Positions 7,962-15,348 of a DNA stretch of 64,000 bases are shown here, one piece after another. Source of the DNA: Bacillus sp. E(2018) (lineage in GTDB: Bacteria > Bacillota > Bacilli > Bacillales > Fictibacillaceae). The notes beneath the pieces are model-generated. The model did no database searches and was not told where the DNA came from. It worked only from the letters and a program-made list of their open reading frames with translations. The position numbers and the translations under genes are program-made. The stretch covers positions 2,294,001 through 2,358,000 of the forward strand of contig NZ_SCOL01000001.1 of the NCBI RefSeq assembly GCF_005503015.1, read 5' to 3'. Every line of letters starts with the position of its first letter. The first letter of the stretch is position 1.

Positions 7962-9236
7962 CTATATCAGCTCCAGTGTCATGAAGTAAGGATTCTCAAT
8001 GAGTTCTTTTACGCGGTTCGTGAACATGACAGCTGTTGCGCCGTCTGCAACCCGGTGGTCAAACGACATCGATACGTTCATCATGGAACGAATCACGATC
8101 TCGTCTCCAATCACTACAGGCGTTTTCTTTGTTTTATGAAAAGCCATAAGCGCAACTTCAGGATGGTTGATGATCGGAGTGGCCGCGATTGAGCCGAGCG
8201 GACCAACGTTTGAAATCGTAAACGTGCTTCCTGTCAGATCAGAACCTTTCAGCTTGTTCGTCTTAGCACGTGTGATCTTATCTTTCATGTCAACGGCAAT
8301 GTCGCGTATATTTCTCTGTTCGACTTTTTGGATCACCGGTACGATCAAACCTTCATCAGAGTCCGTGGCGATGCCAATATTCACGTTTCTCTCAAGACGA
8401 ATAACTTCTTTTTCTTCATCCAACTTCGCGTTGAAGATCGGGAAATCTTTTAATGCAATCTGAATCGCTTTTACGAAAAAAGCTGCAACAGACACGTTCA
8501 TGCCTCGCTTGTTATCAGGGTCCATCGTTTTTAGCTGCTTCTTCAGATCCATAACAGCTGTTACATCGATCTCTTCAAAATGAGTAACGTGCGGAATCGT
8601 AGCAAGAGATTGAACCATTTTCTTCGCGATCTGCTTTCTGCGCCCTTGAAAAGGAATCTCTTTCGGTTCACTTGTAGAAAACACTTGAGTGGAAGTACTA
8701 TCCTTTTCTTGTAAGGAATCCTCTCGTGCTTCTACCGTTTTTGATGCTGAAGGCTGATCAATAAAGTGATAAACATCTTGATCTGTCACACGTCCACCAG
8801 GTCCTGTACCCATGATTTGTTCGATATCCACACCATTTTCACGTGCGATTTTTCTTGTATAAGGAGCAGCTAGAACACGTTTGTTCAGTGTGGCTATACC
8901 GCCAGCAAAGGCAGTGTGACTTGGTGCATTAACAATTTTATCAACGACCGGCTGATCTTTGTTTTCTGGAGCGTCATCCACTTTTGGGGAAGACGGAGCA
9001 GAAGCAGCATCAATCGTTAAAATGACAGATCCTACAGTTACGACATCTCCCTCTTTTACCTTGATGTCTTTTATCGTTCCGGCTGCTGGCGAAGGAAGTT
9101 CGGCCGTGACTTTATCTGTTTGAACCTCTACTAAAGGCTGATCAACTTTAACAGAGTCTCCGGCTTTAACAAAAAAGTGTATGACTTCTCCTTCGTGCAT
9201 TCCTTCACCGATATCATGCAATTTTACTTCAACCAC
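7962..9236 (-). CDS. dihydrolipoamide acyltransferase (E2) of the 2-oxoacid dehydrogenase complex
   Basis: The 424-residue core subunit carries, in order, one lipoyl domain (VQTDKVTAELPSP, lipoyl-Lys near residue 43), a flexible linker, a peripheral subunit-binding domain (AAPYTRKIARENGVD near 128-142), another linker, and the acyltransferase domain ending in the catalytic SFDHRVADG motif. It transfers the acyl group from E1 to CoA. The GTG start lies 9 nt after AGGAGG. Overall layout resembles branched-chain E2 (BkdB/BfmBB). Lipoylation could use the ligase encoded at 30.8-31.8 kb. Confidence 0.92.
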   Translation of the reverse strand: MVEVKLHDIGEGMHEGEVIHFFVKAGDSVKVDQPLVEVQTDKVTAELPSPAAGTIKDIKVKEGDVVTVGSVILTIDAASAPSSPKVDDAPENKDQPVVDKIVNAPSHTAFAGGIATLNKRVLAAPYTRKIARENGVDIEQIMGTGPGGRVTDQDVYHFIDQPSASKTVEAREDSLQEKDSTSTQVFSTSEPKEIPFQGRRKQIAKKMVQSLATIPHVTHFEEIDVTAVMDLKKQLKTMDPDNKRGMNVSVAAFFVKAIQIALKDFPIFNAKLDEEKEVIRLERNVNIGIATDSDEGLIVPVIQKVEQRNIRDIAVDMKDKITRAKTNKLKGSDLTGSTFTISNVGPLGSIAATPIINHPEVALMAFHKTKKTPVVIGDEIVIRSMMNVSMSFDHRVADGATAVMFTNRVKELIENPYFMTLELI

Positions 9237-9249
9237 TCACACTCACCTC

Positions 9250-10245
9250 CTAAAATTGCGTTACTTTTTCAATAGCTTGAACAACTCGATCTGCGCTTGG
9301 CAAATAGTGATCTTCAAGTGCAAACATTGGAACCGGTGTATCAAAACCTGTTACGCGCTCGATCGGAGCTTTCATGTAAAGGAAAGAAGTATCATTGATT
9401 AACGACATGATCGTTTCTCCAAGTCCACCGGTTCCCGGTGCTTCGTGAACAATAACTGCACGACCCGTTTTTTGCACACTCTCTGCGATCATTTCTTTAT
9501 CTAACGGATATAGGGTACGGAGGTCGATCACGTCACACTTAATCCCTTTTTCTTCTGCTGATTTTGCAGCTTTCATAACAACTTCAATCATCGCCCCATA
9601 AGCAAAAATCGTTACATCGTTACCTTCTTGAAGGCGAGCTGCCTTTCCAAGTGGAACATTGTACTTTCCTTCAGGCACATCCATCTTCGTACTTCTATAA
9701 CAGCGCATCGGCTCTAAAAAAAGAACCGGATCAGGATCTTCGATTGCTGAAACAAGCATCCCTTTTGCATCATACGGATTAGAAGGCACTACAACCTTCA
9801 TTCCAGGCATCCCTGTAAATAATGCTTCAACAGAATCAGAGTGTATTTCAGGTGCACGCACGCCTGCTCCAAACGGGGCACGAATGACCATCGGTACTGT
9901 AAAATGTCCAAGTGTTCTCGCACGAATTCGAGACGCATGAGTCATAATCTGATTAAACGCGGGATAGATGAATCCAAGAAACTGCATCTCGGCGATCGGT
10001 TTAAAACCGTTCATCGCAAGTCCGATAGACGTACCGATAATACCTGATTCAGCAAGCGGTGTATCAATCACTCGGTTCTCTCCAAATTCAGCAACAAGAC
10101 CATCTGTTGCTCGGAACACTCCGCCGTTCTGTCCGACATCTTCACCAAGCACGATCACGTTCTCCTGCTCTTTCATCATTACTCTCATACCGTCTGTTAC
10201 AGCTTGAACCATCGTTAATTTTTTCGTATCAACTGCCGTTGTCAT
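9250..10245 (-). CDS. 2-oxoacid dehydrogenase E1 component, beta subunit
   Basis: A 331-residue thiamine-diphosphate-dependent transketolase-type subunit that pairs with E1 alpha in oxidative decarboxylation of 2-oxoacids. Visible landmarks include LGEDVGQNGGVFRATDGL near residues 33-50, DTPLAESGIIG near 60-70 and the C-terminal VIVHEAPGTGGLGETI. Length is typical (about 325-330). The ATG overlaps the E1 alpha stop by one base (TAATG), so the two subunits are translationally coupled. Branched-chain (BkdA2/BfmBAB) and aromatic 2-oxoacids are both possible substrates. Confidence 0.92.
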   Translation of the reverse strand: MTTAVDTKKLTMVQAVTDGMRVMMKEQENVIVLGEDVGQNGGVFRATDGLVAEFGENRVIDTPLAESGIIGTSIGLAMNGFKPIAEMQFLGFIYPAFNQIMTHASRIRARTLGHFTVPMVIRAPFGAGVRAPEIHSDSVEALFTGMPGMKVVVPSNPYDAKGMLVSAIEDPDPVLFLEPMRCYRSTKMDVPEGKYNVPLGKAARLQEGNDVTIFAYGAMIEVVMKAAKSAEEKGIKCDVIDLRTLYPLDKEMIAESVQKTGRAVIVHEAPGTGGLGETIMSLINDTSFLYMKAPIERVTGFDTPVPMFALEDHYLPSADRVVQAIEKVTQF

Positions 10246-11309
10246 TAGCGATCACCTCTTGAATGAGCGTATGCTTCTTTTTGGCTTTCGATCGGCCAAG
10301 GATTCTCTGCAAACACATGATCAAACACGTCATTATAATGCGGTGCTTGTATTTCTTCCATCTCTTTCACTGCTGCTTCGATCTCAAGCGTTAGTGATTC
10401 TTGAAGGTCAGCTGCCCATTTCTCATCCCACATGTTTTCGTTCTTCATAAATCGCTCAAGTCTAAGAATCGGATCTGTCGTTTCGCGGCGATTTACAGAC
10501 TCTTCTTGGTTTCGATATTTGGAAGGATCATCTGCTGTTGTATGAGCTCCATAACGCCACGTTACAGCTTCAATCAACGTTGGTCCTTCTCCTTTTCTTG
10601 CGCGCTCGACTGCTGTACGTGTGTGGAAATAGACGGCGAATACATCATTTCCATCTAATCGAACGCCTTCCATCTCATACGCTACTGCTTTTTGAGCGAT
10701 CGTTTTACTTTTCATCTGTTTTTCAATCGGTACAGAAATGGCGAATCCGTTATTTTGATTAAAGAAAACTACAGGAGCATTGAATACGCTCGCAAAGTTT
10801 AAGCCTTCGTGAAAATCACCTTCTGATGTAGCTCCATCTCCAAAGTAAACGATAGAAGCACGATCTGTACCTTTTAACTTTTCAGCCCAAGCTGCACCTG
10901 TTGCATGAAGAAGCTGTGATGCGATCGGAACTGCTGGAGGGAAAATATTCTTTCCTTCCGGAGGGATACATCCTTCTTGGCGGCCTTTCCAGTAAAGAAA
11001 AAGCGTTTTTAGAGAATGACCAAATGTCATCGTTGCCGCGTGATCTCGATAAGTCGGGAACATCCAATCGCCTTCACCCATTGCCATTGCGCTTCCGATC
11101 TGGGATGCTTCTTGCCCTTCAAAAGGAACGTACGTACCGATTCGTCCTTGACGCTGCAGGTTTACCCCTTTACGATCAAAAAGTCTGGAACGAAGCATCT
11201 TTGTGTAAAGCTCTTTCGTTAGTTCCTCTGTGATCTCACCGCGGTATGTTTCATCATTCCACTCACCGTTCTCGTTAATGATCTGCATCTTTGGAAATAA
11301 CTTTTCCAT
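10245..11309 (-). CDS. 2-oxoacid dehydrogenase E1 component, alpha subunit
   Basis: A 354-residue subunit holding the thiamine diphosphate-binding motif GDGATSEGDFHEGLNFASVF...NQNN near residues 163-195, and the phosphorylation-loop region YRYGAHT-like (TWRYGAHTTADDPSKYR) near the C-terminus. Family features match E1 alpha of pyruvate or branched-chain complexes. It follows phenylalanine dehydrogenase by only 15 nt with a good AAGGAGGG site, so the natural substrate may include phenylpyruvate; that is inference from gene order. The His/Arg YVPFEGQEASQIG segment forms the early active-site entrance. Confidence 0.92.
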   Translation of the reverse strand: MEKLFPKMQIINENGEWNDETYRGEITEELTKELYTKMLRSRLFDRKGVNLQRQGRIGTYVPFEGQEASQIGSAMAMGEGDWMFPTYRDHAATMTFGHSLKTLFLYWKGRQEGCIPPEGKNIFPPAVPIASQLLHATGAAWAEKLKGTDRASIVYFGDGATSEGDFHEGLNFASVFNAPVVFFNQNNGFAISVPIEKQMKSKTIAQKAVAYEMEGVRLDGNDVFAVYFHTRTAVERARKGEGPTLIEAVTWRYGAHTTADDPSKYRNQEESVNRRETTDPILRLERFMKNENMWDEKWAADLQESLTLEIEAAVKEMEEIQAPHYNDVFDHVFAENPWPIESQKEAYAHSRGDR

Positions 11310-11324
11310 GGATAGAATCCCTCC

Positions 11325-12425
11325 TTAGTTTCGAACTTGCCATTTTGGTCTTCGGTTGTGAGCGAAAAAGCTGTTTCGTTTCGAACGAGCTGCCAGTTTT
11401 TCCTCACAGAAAAGATTTGCTGCTTCCATCGTTGATATCTGGTTTTTCGTGCTCTCACTATAAATCTGTATAAGACTGTCATAGATTGCTCTTGTTTTCG
11501 TCAATACACGCGCTTTATTCGGTCCGTAAAGCTCATCAGCCACCTGGATAAGCCCTCCTGCGTTTACAATATAATCAGGGCCGTATAGAATTCCTTTTTG
11601 TTGCAGATAAAGCCCATGTTTATCTTCTAAAAGCTGATTGTTGGCACTACCTACGATCGCTTTAACTTTCAACTGTTCAATCGTCTCATCGTGAATGATT
11701 CCGCCAAGTGCGCATGGTATGAAGATGTCAGCATCGACCCCGTAGATATCGCTTCCTTCGACTACTTCCACATTACCGGGTAGAAGCTCTGCTCGCTCTT
11801 GAATCATCTTTAACGCTTTTTCGTTAATATCCGTAACATAGATTTGTGCACTTGCAGCGAGCAGTTGTTCTGCGACCTTAAAACCTACTTTTCCTAAACC
11901 TTGTATCGAGTAGGACTTCCCTGCTAGTTCATCGGTTCCTTCTAGTGTTTGAATGGTAGCTTGAAGGCCATATATGACTCCTTGTGCAGTTGGAACCGAA
12001 GAGTCGCCGCTACCGCCATATTCCTCAGGTACTCCGACGATACAATTCGTTTCTTTTAACGCGTGAACAAAATCATCAGGCGTCGTCCCCATATCAGTTC
12101 CGGTATAAAAGCGACCGTTTAAAGAATCCACAAACTGTCCGAAGGCTCGAAACAATTCTGGTGTACGATCTGTCGTGGGGTCTCCGATAATGACTGATTT
12201 CCCCCCACCGAAGTCCACATCCGCACCTGCGCATTTGTATGTCATACCTTTTGACAGTCTCAGAACATCCTCAAGTGCCTCATCCACCGATCCGTACGGT
12301 CTCATTCGGCATCCGCCGAGTGCAGGTCCTAATGTTGTGTTATGTATAGCGATAATTGCCTTGAGACCTGTTGATGGATCGTTACAAAAAACAACTTGCT
12401 CATGCTGTGATATTTTTTCAAACAT
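11325..12425 (-). CDS. pdh: phenylalanine dehydrogenase (Glu/Leu/Phe/Val dehydrogenase family)
   Basis: NAD+-dependent oxidative deamination of L-phenylalanine to phenylpyruvate. The 366-residue protein has the N-terminal catalytic domain with [30 protein letters not shown] (catalytic Lys residues near 70-90) and [12 protein letters not shown], then the Rossmann domain with GLGKVG near 188. I chose Phe over Leu dehydrogenase because the sequence I recall for Bacillus/Lysinibacillus phenylalanine dehydrogenase shares CNDP near the start, CAxADxDFGGGK, GGSGDSS and the unusual C-terminal RNSFF...RRPKW tail, which leucine dehydrogenase lacks. First gene of the operon with E1/E2/E3; a perfect cre match lies 61-74 nt upstream. 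Confidence 0.85.
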   Translation of the reverse strand: MFEKISQHEQVVFCNDPSTGLKAIIAIHNTTLGPALGGCRMRPYGSVDEALEDVLRLSKGMTYKCAGADVDFGGGKSVIIGDPTTDRTPELFRAFGQFVDSLNGRFYTGTDMGTTPDDFVHALKETNCIVGVPEEYGGSGDSSVPTAQGVIYGLQATIQTLEGTDELAGKSYSIQGLGKVGFKVAEQLLAASAQIYVTDINEKALKMIQERAELLPGNVEVVEGSDIYGVDADIFIPCALGGIIHDETIEQLKVKAIVGSANNQLLEDKHGLYLQQKGILYGPDYIVNAGGLIQVADELYGPNKARVLTKTRAIYDSLIQIYSESTKNQISTMEAANLFCEEKLAARSKRNSFFAHNRRPKWQVRN

Positions 12426-12485
12426 GTGTAAATCCCCCTAGTATGTCTCGTTACTCTATTTCTTTTTCACTTTGCTGCTTTAAAG

Positions 12486-12499
12486 TGTAAGCGCTTTCA
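12486..12499. promoter_or_regulatory. cre (CcpA) site upstream of phenylalanine dehydrogenase
   Basis: TGTAAGCGCTTTCA matches the cre consensus TGWAANCGNTNWCA at every position. It lies between the thioesterase stop and the dehydrogenase start, 61-74 nt before the ATG, where CcpA binding would be expected to repress transcription. Confidence 0.75.
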
Positions 12500-12517
12500 T
12501 TAATCTACAAAAAAATA

Positions 12518-12913
12518 TTAAGCCTTCATCTCTTTAATTTTTTGTGAGATCGCTTCTCTAGGCAGGATATATTGTGTTACTTCTCCTTCACCTGCAATTG
12601 CCTTACCGTTATAAACCGTCACATCGCATATAACAGCTTTTCCTTTTACTTCTCTTAACGTTGCCGTTACAGTAAGCTTAGCGCCTTCTGGTGTCGGAGC
12701 CATATGCTTGGCTGCAACTCCTCCGCCGATTCCTTCTTCATGCTCTTCAAGATATGGCAATATAATCTGTCTCGCTGCCCATTCCATATGATAGACCATG
12801 CTAACCGTTGAATAGGCTGGGTGGACAAGCTTTCCTTCAAATTGAGCAAACATATTGGGTGTAACGGTAGCTTTGATGGTCGCACTTTGACCGACCTTCA
12901 TGCCTGATTTCAT
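12518..12913 (-). CDS. FlK-like hotdog-fold thioesterase
   Basis: A 131-residue single hotdog-domain protein of the fluoroacetyl-CoA-thioesterase-like (FlK) group: the segments VHPAYSTVSMVYHMEWAAR with the Thr/Ser and Glu positions, and AAKHMAPTPEGAKL with the His, line up with the catalytic Thr-Glu-His of FlK as I recall it. It probably hydrolyses an acyl- or aryl-CoA. Upstream of the phenylalanine/phenylacetate genes it may play the housekeeping role PaaI has elsewhere (releasing trapped CoA). The ATG at 12913 has GAGGTG 5 nt upstream; an in-frame GTG 6 nt earlier overlaps it. Divergent from the HIT gene. Confidence 0.75.
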   Translation of the reverse strand: MKSGMKVGQSATIKATVTPNMFAQFEGKLVHPAYSTVSMVYHMEWAARQIILPYLEEHEEGIGGGVAAKHMAPTPEGAKLTVTATLREVKGKAVICDVTVYNGKAIAGEGEVTQYILPREAISQKIKEMKA

Positions 12914-13066
12914 GCACACACCTCATATCTTCCATCTAATTTATATAACGTTTTCTTAACGTAATCATAACATTTTGTGTGATATCCGGTCAATGAATCC
13001 CCAGAATTGTTTGATTTGTAAGAAATATGAAAAATGTGCGAAAATGGCATTGGAGGTGTTTATTAA

Positions 13067-13477
13067 ATGGGTGATTGTATATTTTGCAATCCAATGAATT
13101 TTCCTGAGCAAAAAATAGTGTTTGAGAATGAAAGCTGCTACTTTCTGCAAAGTCCGAAAGCACAGGATATATTAGAAGGGGCAGGATTAATTATTCCAAA
13201 AGCTCATAAACAAACGGTATTCGATTTAAGTGAAAAAGAATGGACAGATACATATGAATTGATGCAAGATGCAAAAAGATTGCTAGACTCAGAGTTTGCA
13301 CCTAATGGGTACAGCACGGGCTGGAACGTAAATCCAGTAGGTGGACAGAGCATACCTCACGCTCATTTCCATATCATCCCTCGCTTTAATGACGAGCCAT
13401 TTGCAGGCAGAGGCATTCGTTCGTGGATCAAGTCTGAAGAAAACCGCAGGCCTGGCAGGGTAAGTAAGGTTTTATAA
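13067..13477 (+). CDS. HIT family protein (nucleotide hydrolase/transferase)
   Basis: A 136-residue histidine-triad protein with the triad HAHFHIIPR near residues 103-111 and an N-terminal CIFC pair that may bind zinc. HIT proteins hydrolyse adenosine phosphoramidates or dinucleoside polyphosphates. It resembles the diadenosine-tetraphosphate hydrolase-like branch more than B. subtilis Hit. GGAGGTG precedes the ATG at good spacing. Divergent from the thioesterase and convergent with the gene at 13.6-14.1 kb. Confidence 0.88.
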   Translation: MGDCIFCNPMNFPEQKIVFENESCYFLQSPKAQDILEGAGLIIPKAHKQTVFDLSEKEWTDTYELMQDAKRLLDSEFAPNGYSTGWNVNPVGGQSIPHAHFHIIPRFNDEPFAGRGIRSWIKSEENRRPGRVSKVL

Positions 13478-13528
13478 AGAGCTGATATCTACCATTCCTT
13501 TAATTATGTGATTTTGACCCTACCGCAC

Positions 13529-13563
13529 AAAAAAGCTGATACAGCACACGCTATATCAGCTTT
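13529..13563. terminator. bidirectional terminator between HIT and the UGA-containing gene
   Basis: AAAGCTGATA pairs with TATCAGCTTT around a 12-nt loop; six A on the left give a T-run on the minus strand. Confidence 0.8.
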
Positions 13564-13570
13564 AACCTTA

Positions 13571-14131
13571 TCATTTCCGCAATACATCTAATACTTCGTT
13601 GATTTTCGCATGATCTTCAGGAGTGTCATCCACGTGCTTCCACAAAACATCTCTATTCTGATCAAACAACCATGAACTTCCTTGAATGTTCACATCTTGA
13701 TTTTTCACTGCGCTTAAAAAATGCTTTCTTTCCTTCTTATCTTTAGGCACAATGTCACTTATCTTTACTTCACCTTTTAAAAGATCCGCACCTACAGACA
13801 GCATGCTTTTCACTGTCGTCATGTGATGGTTCCCCATCTCCTCATATAGGTCTAGCTCAGGATCACCATAGATTTCAAACGGAAATGGACCATGTACATT
13901 CATAAATTCTTGAATCTGATCACGATTTGCTGGTGCTACGACAACTACTTCAACACCTAAACGTTCAAACTCCTCAAATGACTCACGCAACTGCGTGAGG
14001 AAATCTTGATAGTATGGTCAGCCAAGGTGTCTGACTAACACAACGAATGTTTTATTATCACCGAACAACTCATCTAGCTTTACAGATTTTGAACCTTCAA
14101 TGGATAGCACTTCCTGATCTAGTTTCATCAT
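13571..14131 (-). CDS. candidate selenocysteine-containing peroxiredoxin-like protein (AhpC/TSA_2, PRXL2/SelU-like)
   Basis: Read through one in-frame TGA (14018-14020), the frame gives 186 residues with UGA at codon 38, beginning MMKLDQEVLSIEGS and continuing FVVLVRHLG-U-PYYQDF. That is where thioredoxin-fold peroxiredoxin-like proteins carry the redox Cys of RHxGCxxC. The ATG has GAGGAGG at good spacing; both flanks of the TGA continue the same fold (VEVVVVAPANRDQIQEF, YGDPELDLYEEMG). A hairpin with bacterial SECIS geometry follows the TGA. The second Cys of the usual CxxC is Tyr. It lies 15 nt after an SDR gene. The alternative is a pseudogene with a Cys-to-stop change, or a 139-residue protein from TTG at 13990. 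Confidence 0.75.
13982..13999 (-). promoter_or_regulatory. candidate bacterial SECIS hairpin
   Basis: On the minus strand CTCACGC-AGTT-GCGTGAG forms a perfect 7-bp stem with a 4-nt loop. The loop begins 25 nt after the TGA and has G as its second base. The bacterial SECIS rule I know asks for an apical loop 16-37 nt after UGA with a G in its first two positions, so the geometry fits. Confidence 0.6.
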
Positions 14132-14146
14132 GATCTCCTCCTCGTA

Positions 14147-14869
14147 TTATACGTTCGGGTATTCCTGCGAAAGAGGGTGAAGCATGATCTCATCAACGAC
14201 CATGTGTTTTGGTGCGCTCGCCATGTATGCTACAGCTTCTGCGATATCATCTACTTTTAGCCAATCTTCTTTAAAATCAAGACCTTGTTCAGAATCAGCA
14301 AAGTACGTATCGATCGCTCCTGGATTCACAGTACCTACACGAACGCCAAATTCTCTCAGTTCTTGTGCAAGAGACCCCGAAAATCCTTGAACCGCGTACT
14401 TTGTAGCTGTATAGACAGAGCCGTTAGCAATCGTTCTGCGACCCACATCTGATGAAATCGTGATAATCGTTCCTTCTTTTCGCTCTTTCATATGTGGAAC
14501 AACCGCTGTACTACATAAGAATACACCTTGTACGTTGACTTCAAACATTTTTTGAAAGTCTGCTAATGAATGTTCTTCTGCCAATTTAAACTGGCCGATG
14601 CCAGCATTGTTTACTAGAATATCAATGTTTCCGAACGTTTCAAACGCTTGTTTAAATAATTCCGCTACGTCCGCTTCTTTCGTCACATCTGCTTTTATAG
14701 CAAGAACATCGAAACCTTTAGCTTTTAGCTCTTCTCCCGTTTTGAAGATACCATCAGACGAACCAACGATCGCTAATTTTGCTCCTAATGTTCCTAACTT
14801 TTCTGCTATAGCTTTACCACACCCGCGAGTAGCTCCTGTTACTACTGCAATCTTATCTTTTAACATCAT
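14147..14869 (-). CDS. short-chain dehydrogenase/reductase
   Basis: A 240-residue classical SDR. NAD(P) binding is shown by VTGATRGCGKAIAEKLG (residues about 10-26), NNAG near 87, and the catalytic Ser/Tyr/Lys set by TISSDVGRR and YTATKYAVQG (YxxxK). The GSSDG segment after beta-2 gives no clear cofactor preference. The substrate is unknown. It is followed after 15 nt by the UGA-containing redox gene, suggesting a two-gene operon, perhaps for a reactive carbonyl or peroxide response (inference). Confidence 0.88.
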   Translation of the reverse strand: MMLKDKIAVVTGATRGCGKAIAEKLGTLGAKLAIVGSSDGIFKTGEELKAKGFDVLAIKADVTKEADVAELFKQAFETFGNIDILVNNAGIGQFKLAEEHSLADFQKMFEVNVQGVFLCSTAVVPHMKERKEGTIITISSDVGRRTIANGSVYTATKYAVQGFSGSLAQELREFGVRVGTVNPGAIDTYFADSEQGLDFKEDWLKVDDIAEAVAYMASAPKHMVVDEIMLHPLSQEYPNV

Positions 14870-14916
14870 TCATTCTTCCCTTCACTTCTGTATTTCACAA
14901 ATTCTATTATTAACAC

Positions 14917-14954
14917 AAAAAAGGCGCAAAACCAATTCAGGTCCGCGCCTTTCT
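14917..14954 (-). terminator. terminator downstream of the sodium symporter / repeat region
   Basis: AAAGGCGC pairs with GCGCCTTT, with a T-run on the minus strand. The transcript it would end comes from the symporter gene 400 nt upstream, so the repeat at 15.0-15.27 kb would lie in its 3' untranslated region. Confidence 0.7.
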
Positions 14955-15010
14955 CATTTTATTAGCTTTTTCTCAAGTCTGTTTTAGCATGTATTTTGCT
15001 TTATATGAAA

Positions 15011-15270
15011 GTAGTTGATCTCCGTTTCAGACGCTCGCTTTCCGGGGGGCGTGCGGTGAGCCACCTCGGCACTTTGCGCCCTTAGGTGTCTCACCTGTCC
15101 CGCTACAGTGGCTAACCCCTCGAGGTCAAAAGTTAAATGGTTTAAAAGGTAAAGTGCACCTTCCAATCCATTCACCTTTTGCTTGTCGGGGCTGAACGAG
15201 CCACTTCCACTTTCAAACTGTCCCGCTGATCCCCCAGGAGTCTCGCATCTTACACTCCAATCAACTTGTC
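15011..15270 (-). repeat. Bacillaceae hairpin repeat (family A) carrying a nested element B
   Basis: The stretch 14870-15348 holds no gene. It has the outer parts of family A (GTTGATCTCCG, GCTCGCTTTCCGGGG, GGTGAGCC, TCTCACCTGTCC, then GGAGTCTCGCATCTT and CACTCCAATCAAC) in minus orientation, split at about 15106 by element B (15107-15205). Other copies of A lie at 22.5, 48.9 and 61.0 kb. Short frames here are chance products of the GC-rich stems. Confidence 0.8.
15107..15205 (-). repeat. structured element B, copy 3 (nested in repeat A)
   Basis: On the minus strand: P1 AGTGGCT/AGCCACT, P1b AGCCCC/GGGGTT, a conserved right-hand strand TTGACCTCGAGGGG, P2 AAAAG..AATGG/CCATT..CTTTT and an apical AAGGT/ACCTT hairpin. 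The same nesting is seen in the two copies at 30.3-30.6 kb; a 3' half copy lies at 61.1 kb. Confidence 0.7.
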
Positions 15271-15348
15271 AATGATGCCTTTAAAAATACCCAAAAGGCA
15301 CAATCTCTGAGACAAGAAGCTTTTTTATCGTTAGCAAAAAGTATATTT

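Noticed and set aside
10901..11233. Plus-strand frames over the dehydrogenase operon
   Set aside because: Shadow frames opposite well-conserved genes, without ribosome binding sites.
11325..12425. Leucine dehydrogenase (bcd)
   Set aside because: Several segments and the RRPKW tail fit phenylalanine dehydrogenase better, and the paa genes are nearby. Substrate assay would settle it.
13571..13990. A 139-residue protein starting at TTG 13990
   Set aside because: The start has no ribosome binding site and cuts the thioredoxin fold; the same frame continues through one TGA to an ATG with GAGGAGG at 14131.
15011..15270. Short coding frames in the repeat at 15.0-15.3 kb
   Set aside because: They recur in several frames of a GC-rich hairpin repeat and have no ribosome binding sites.
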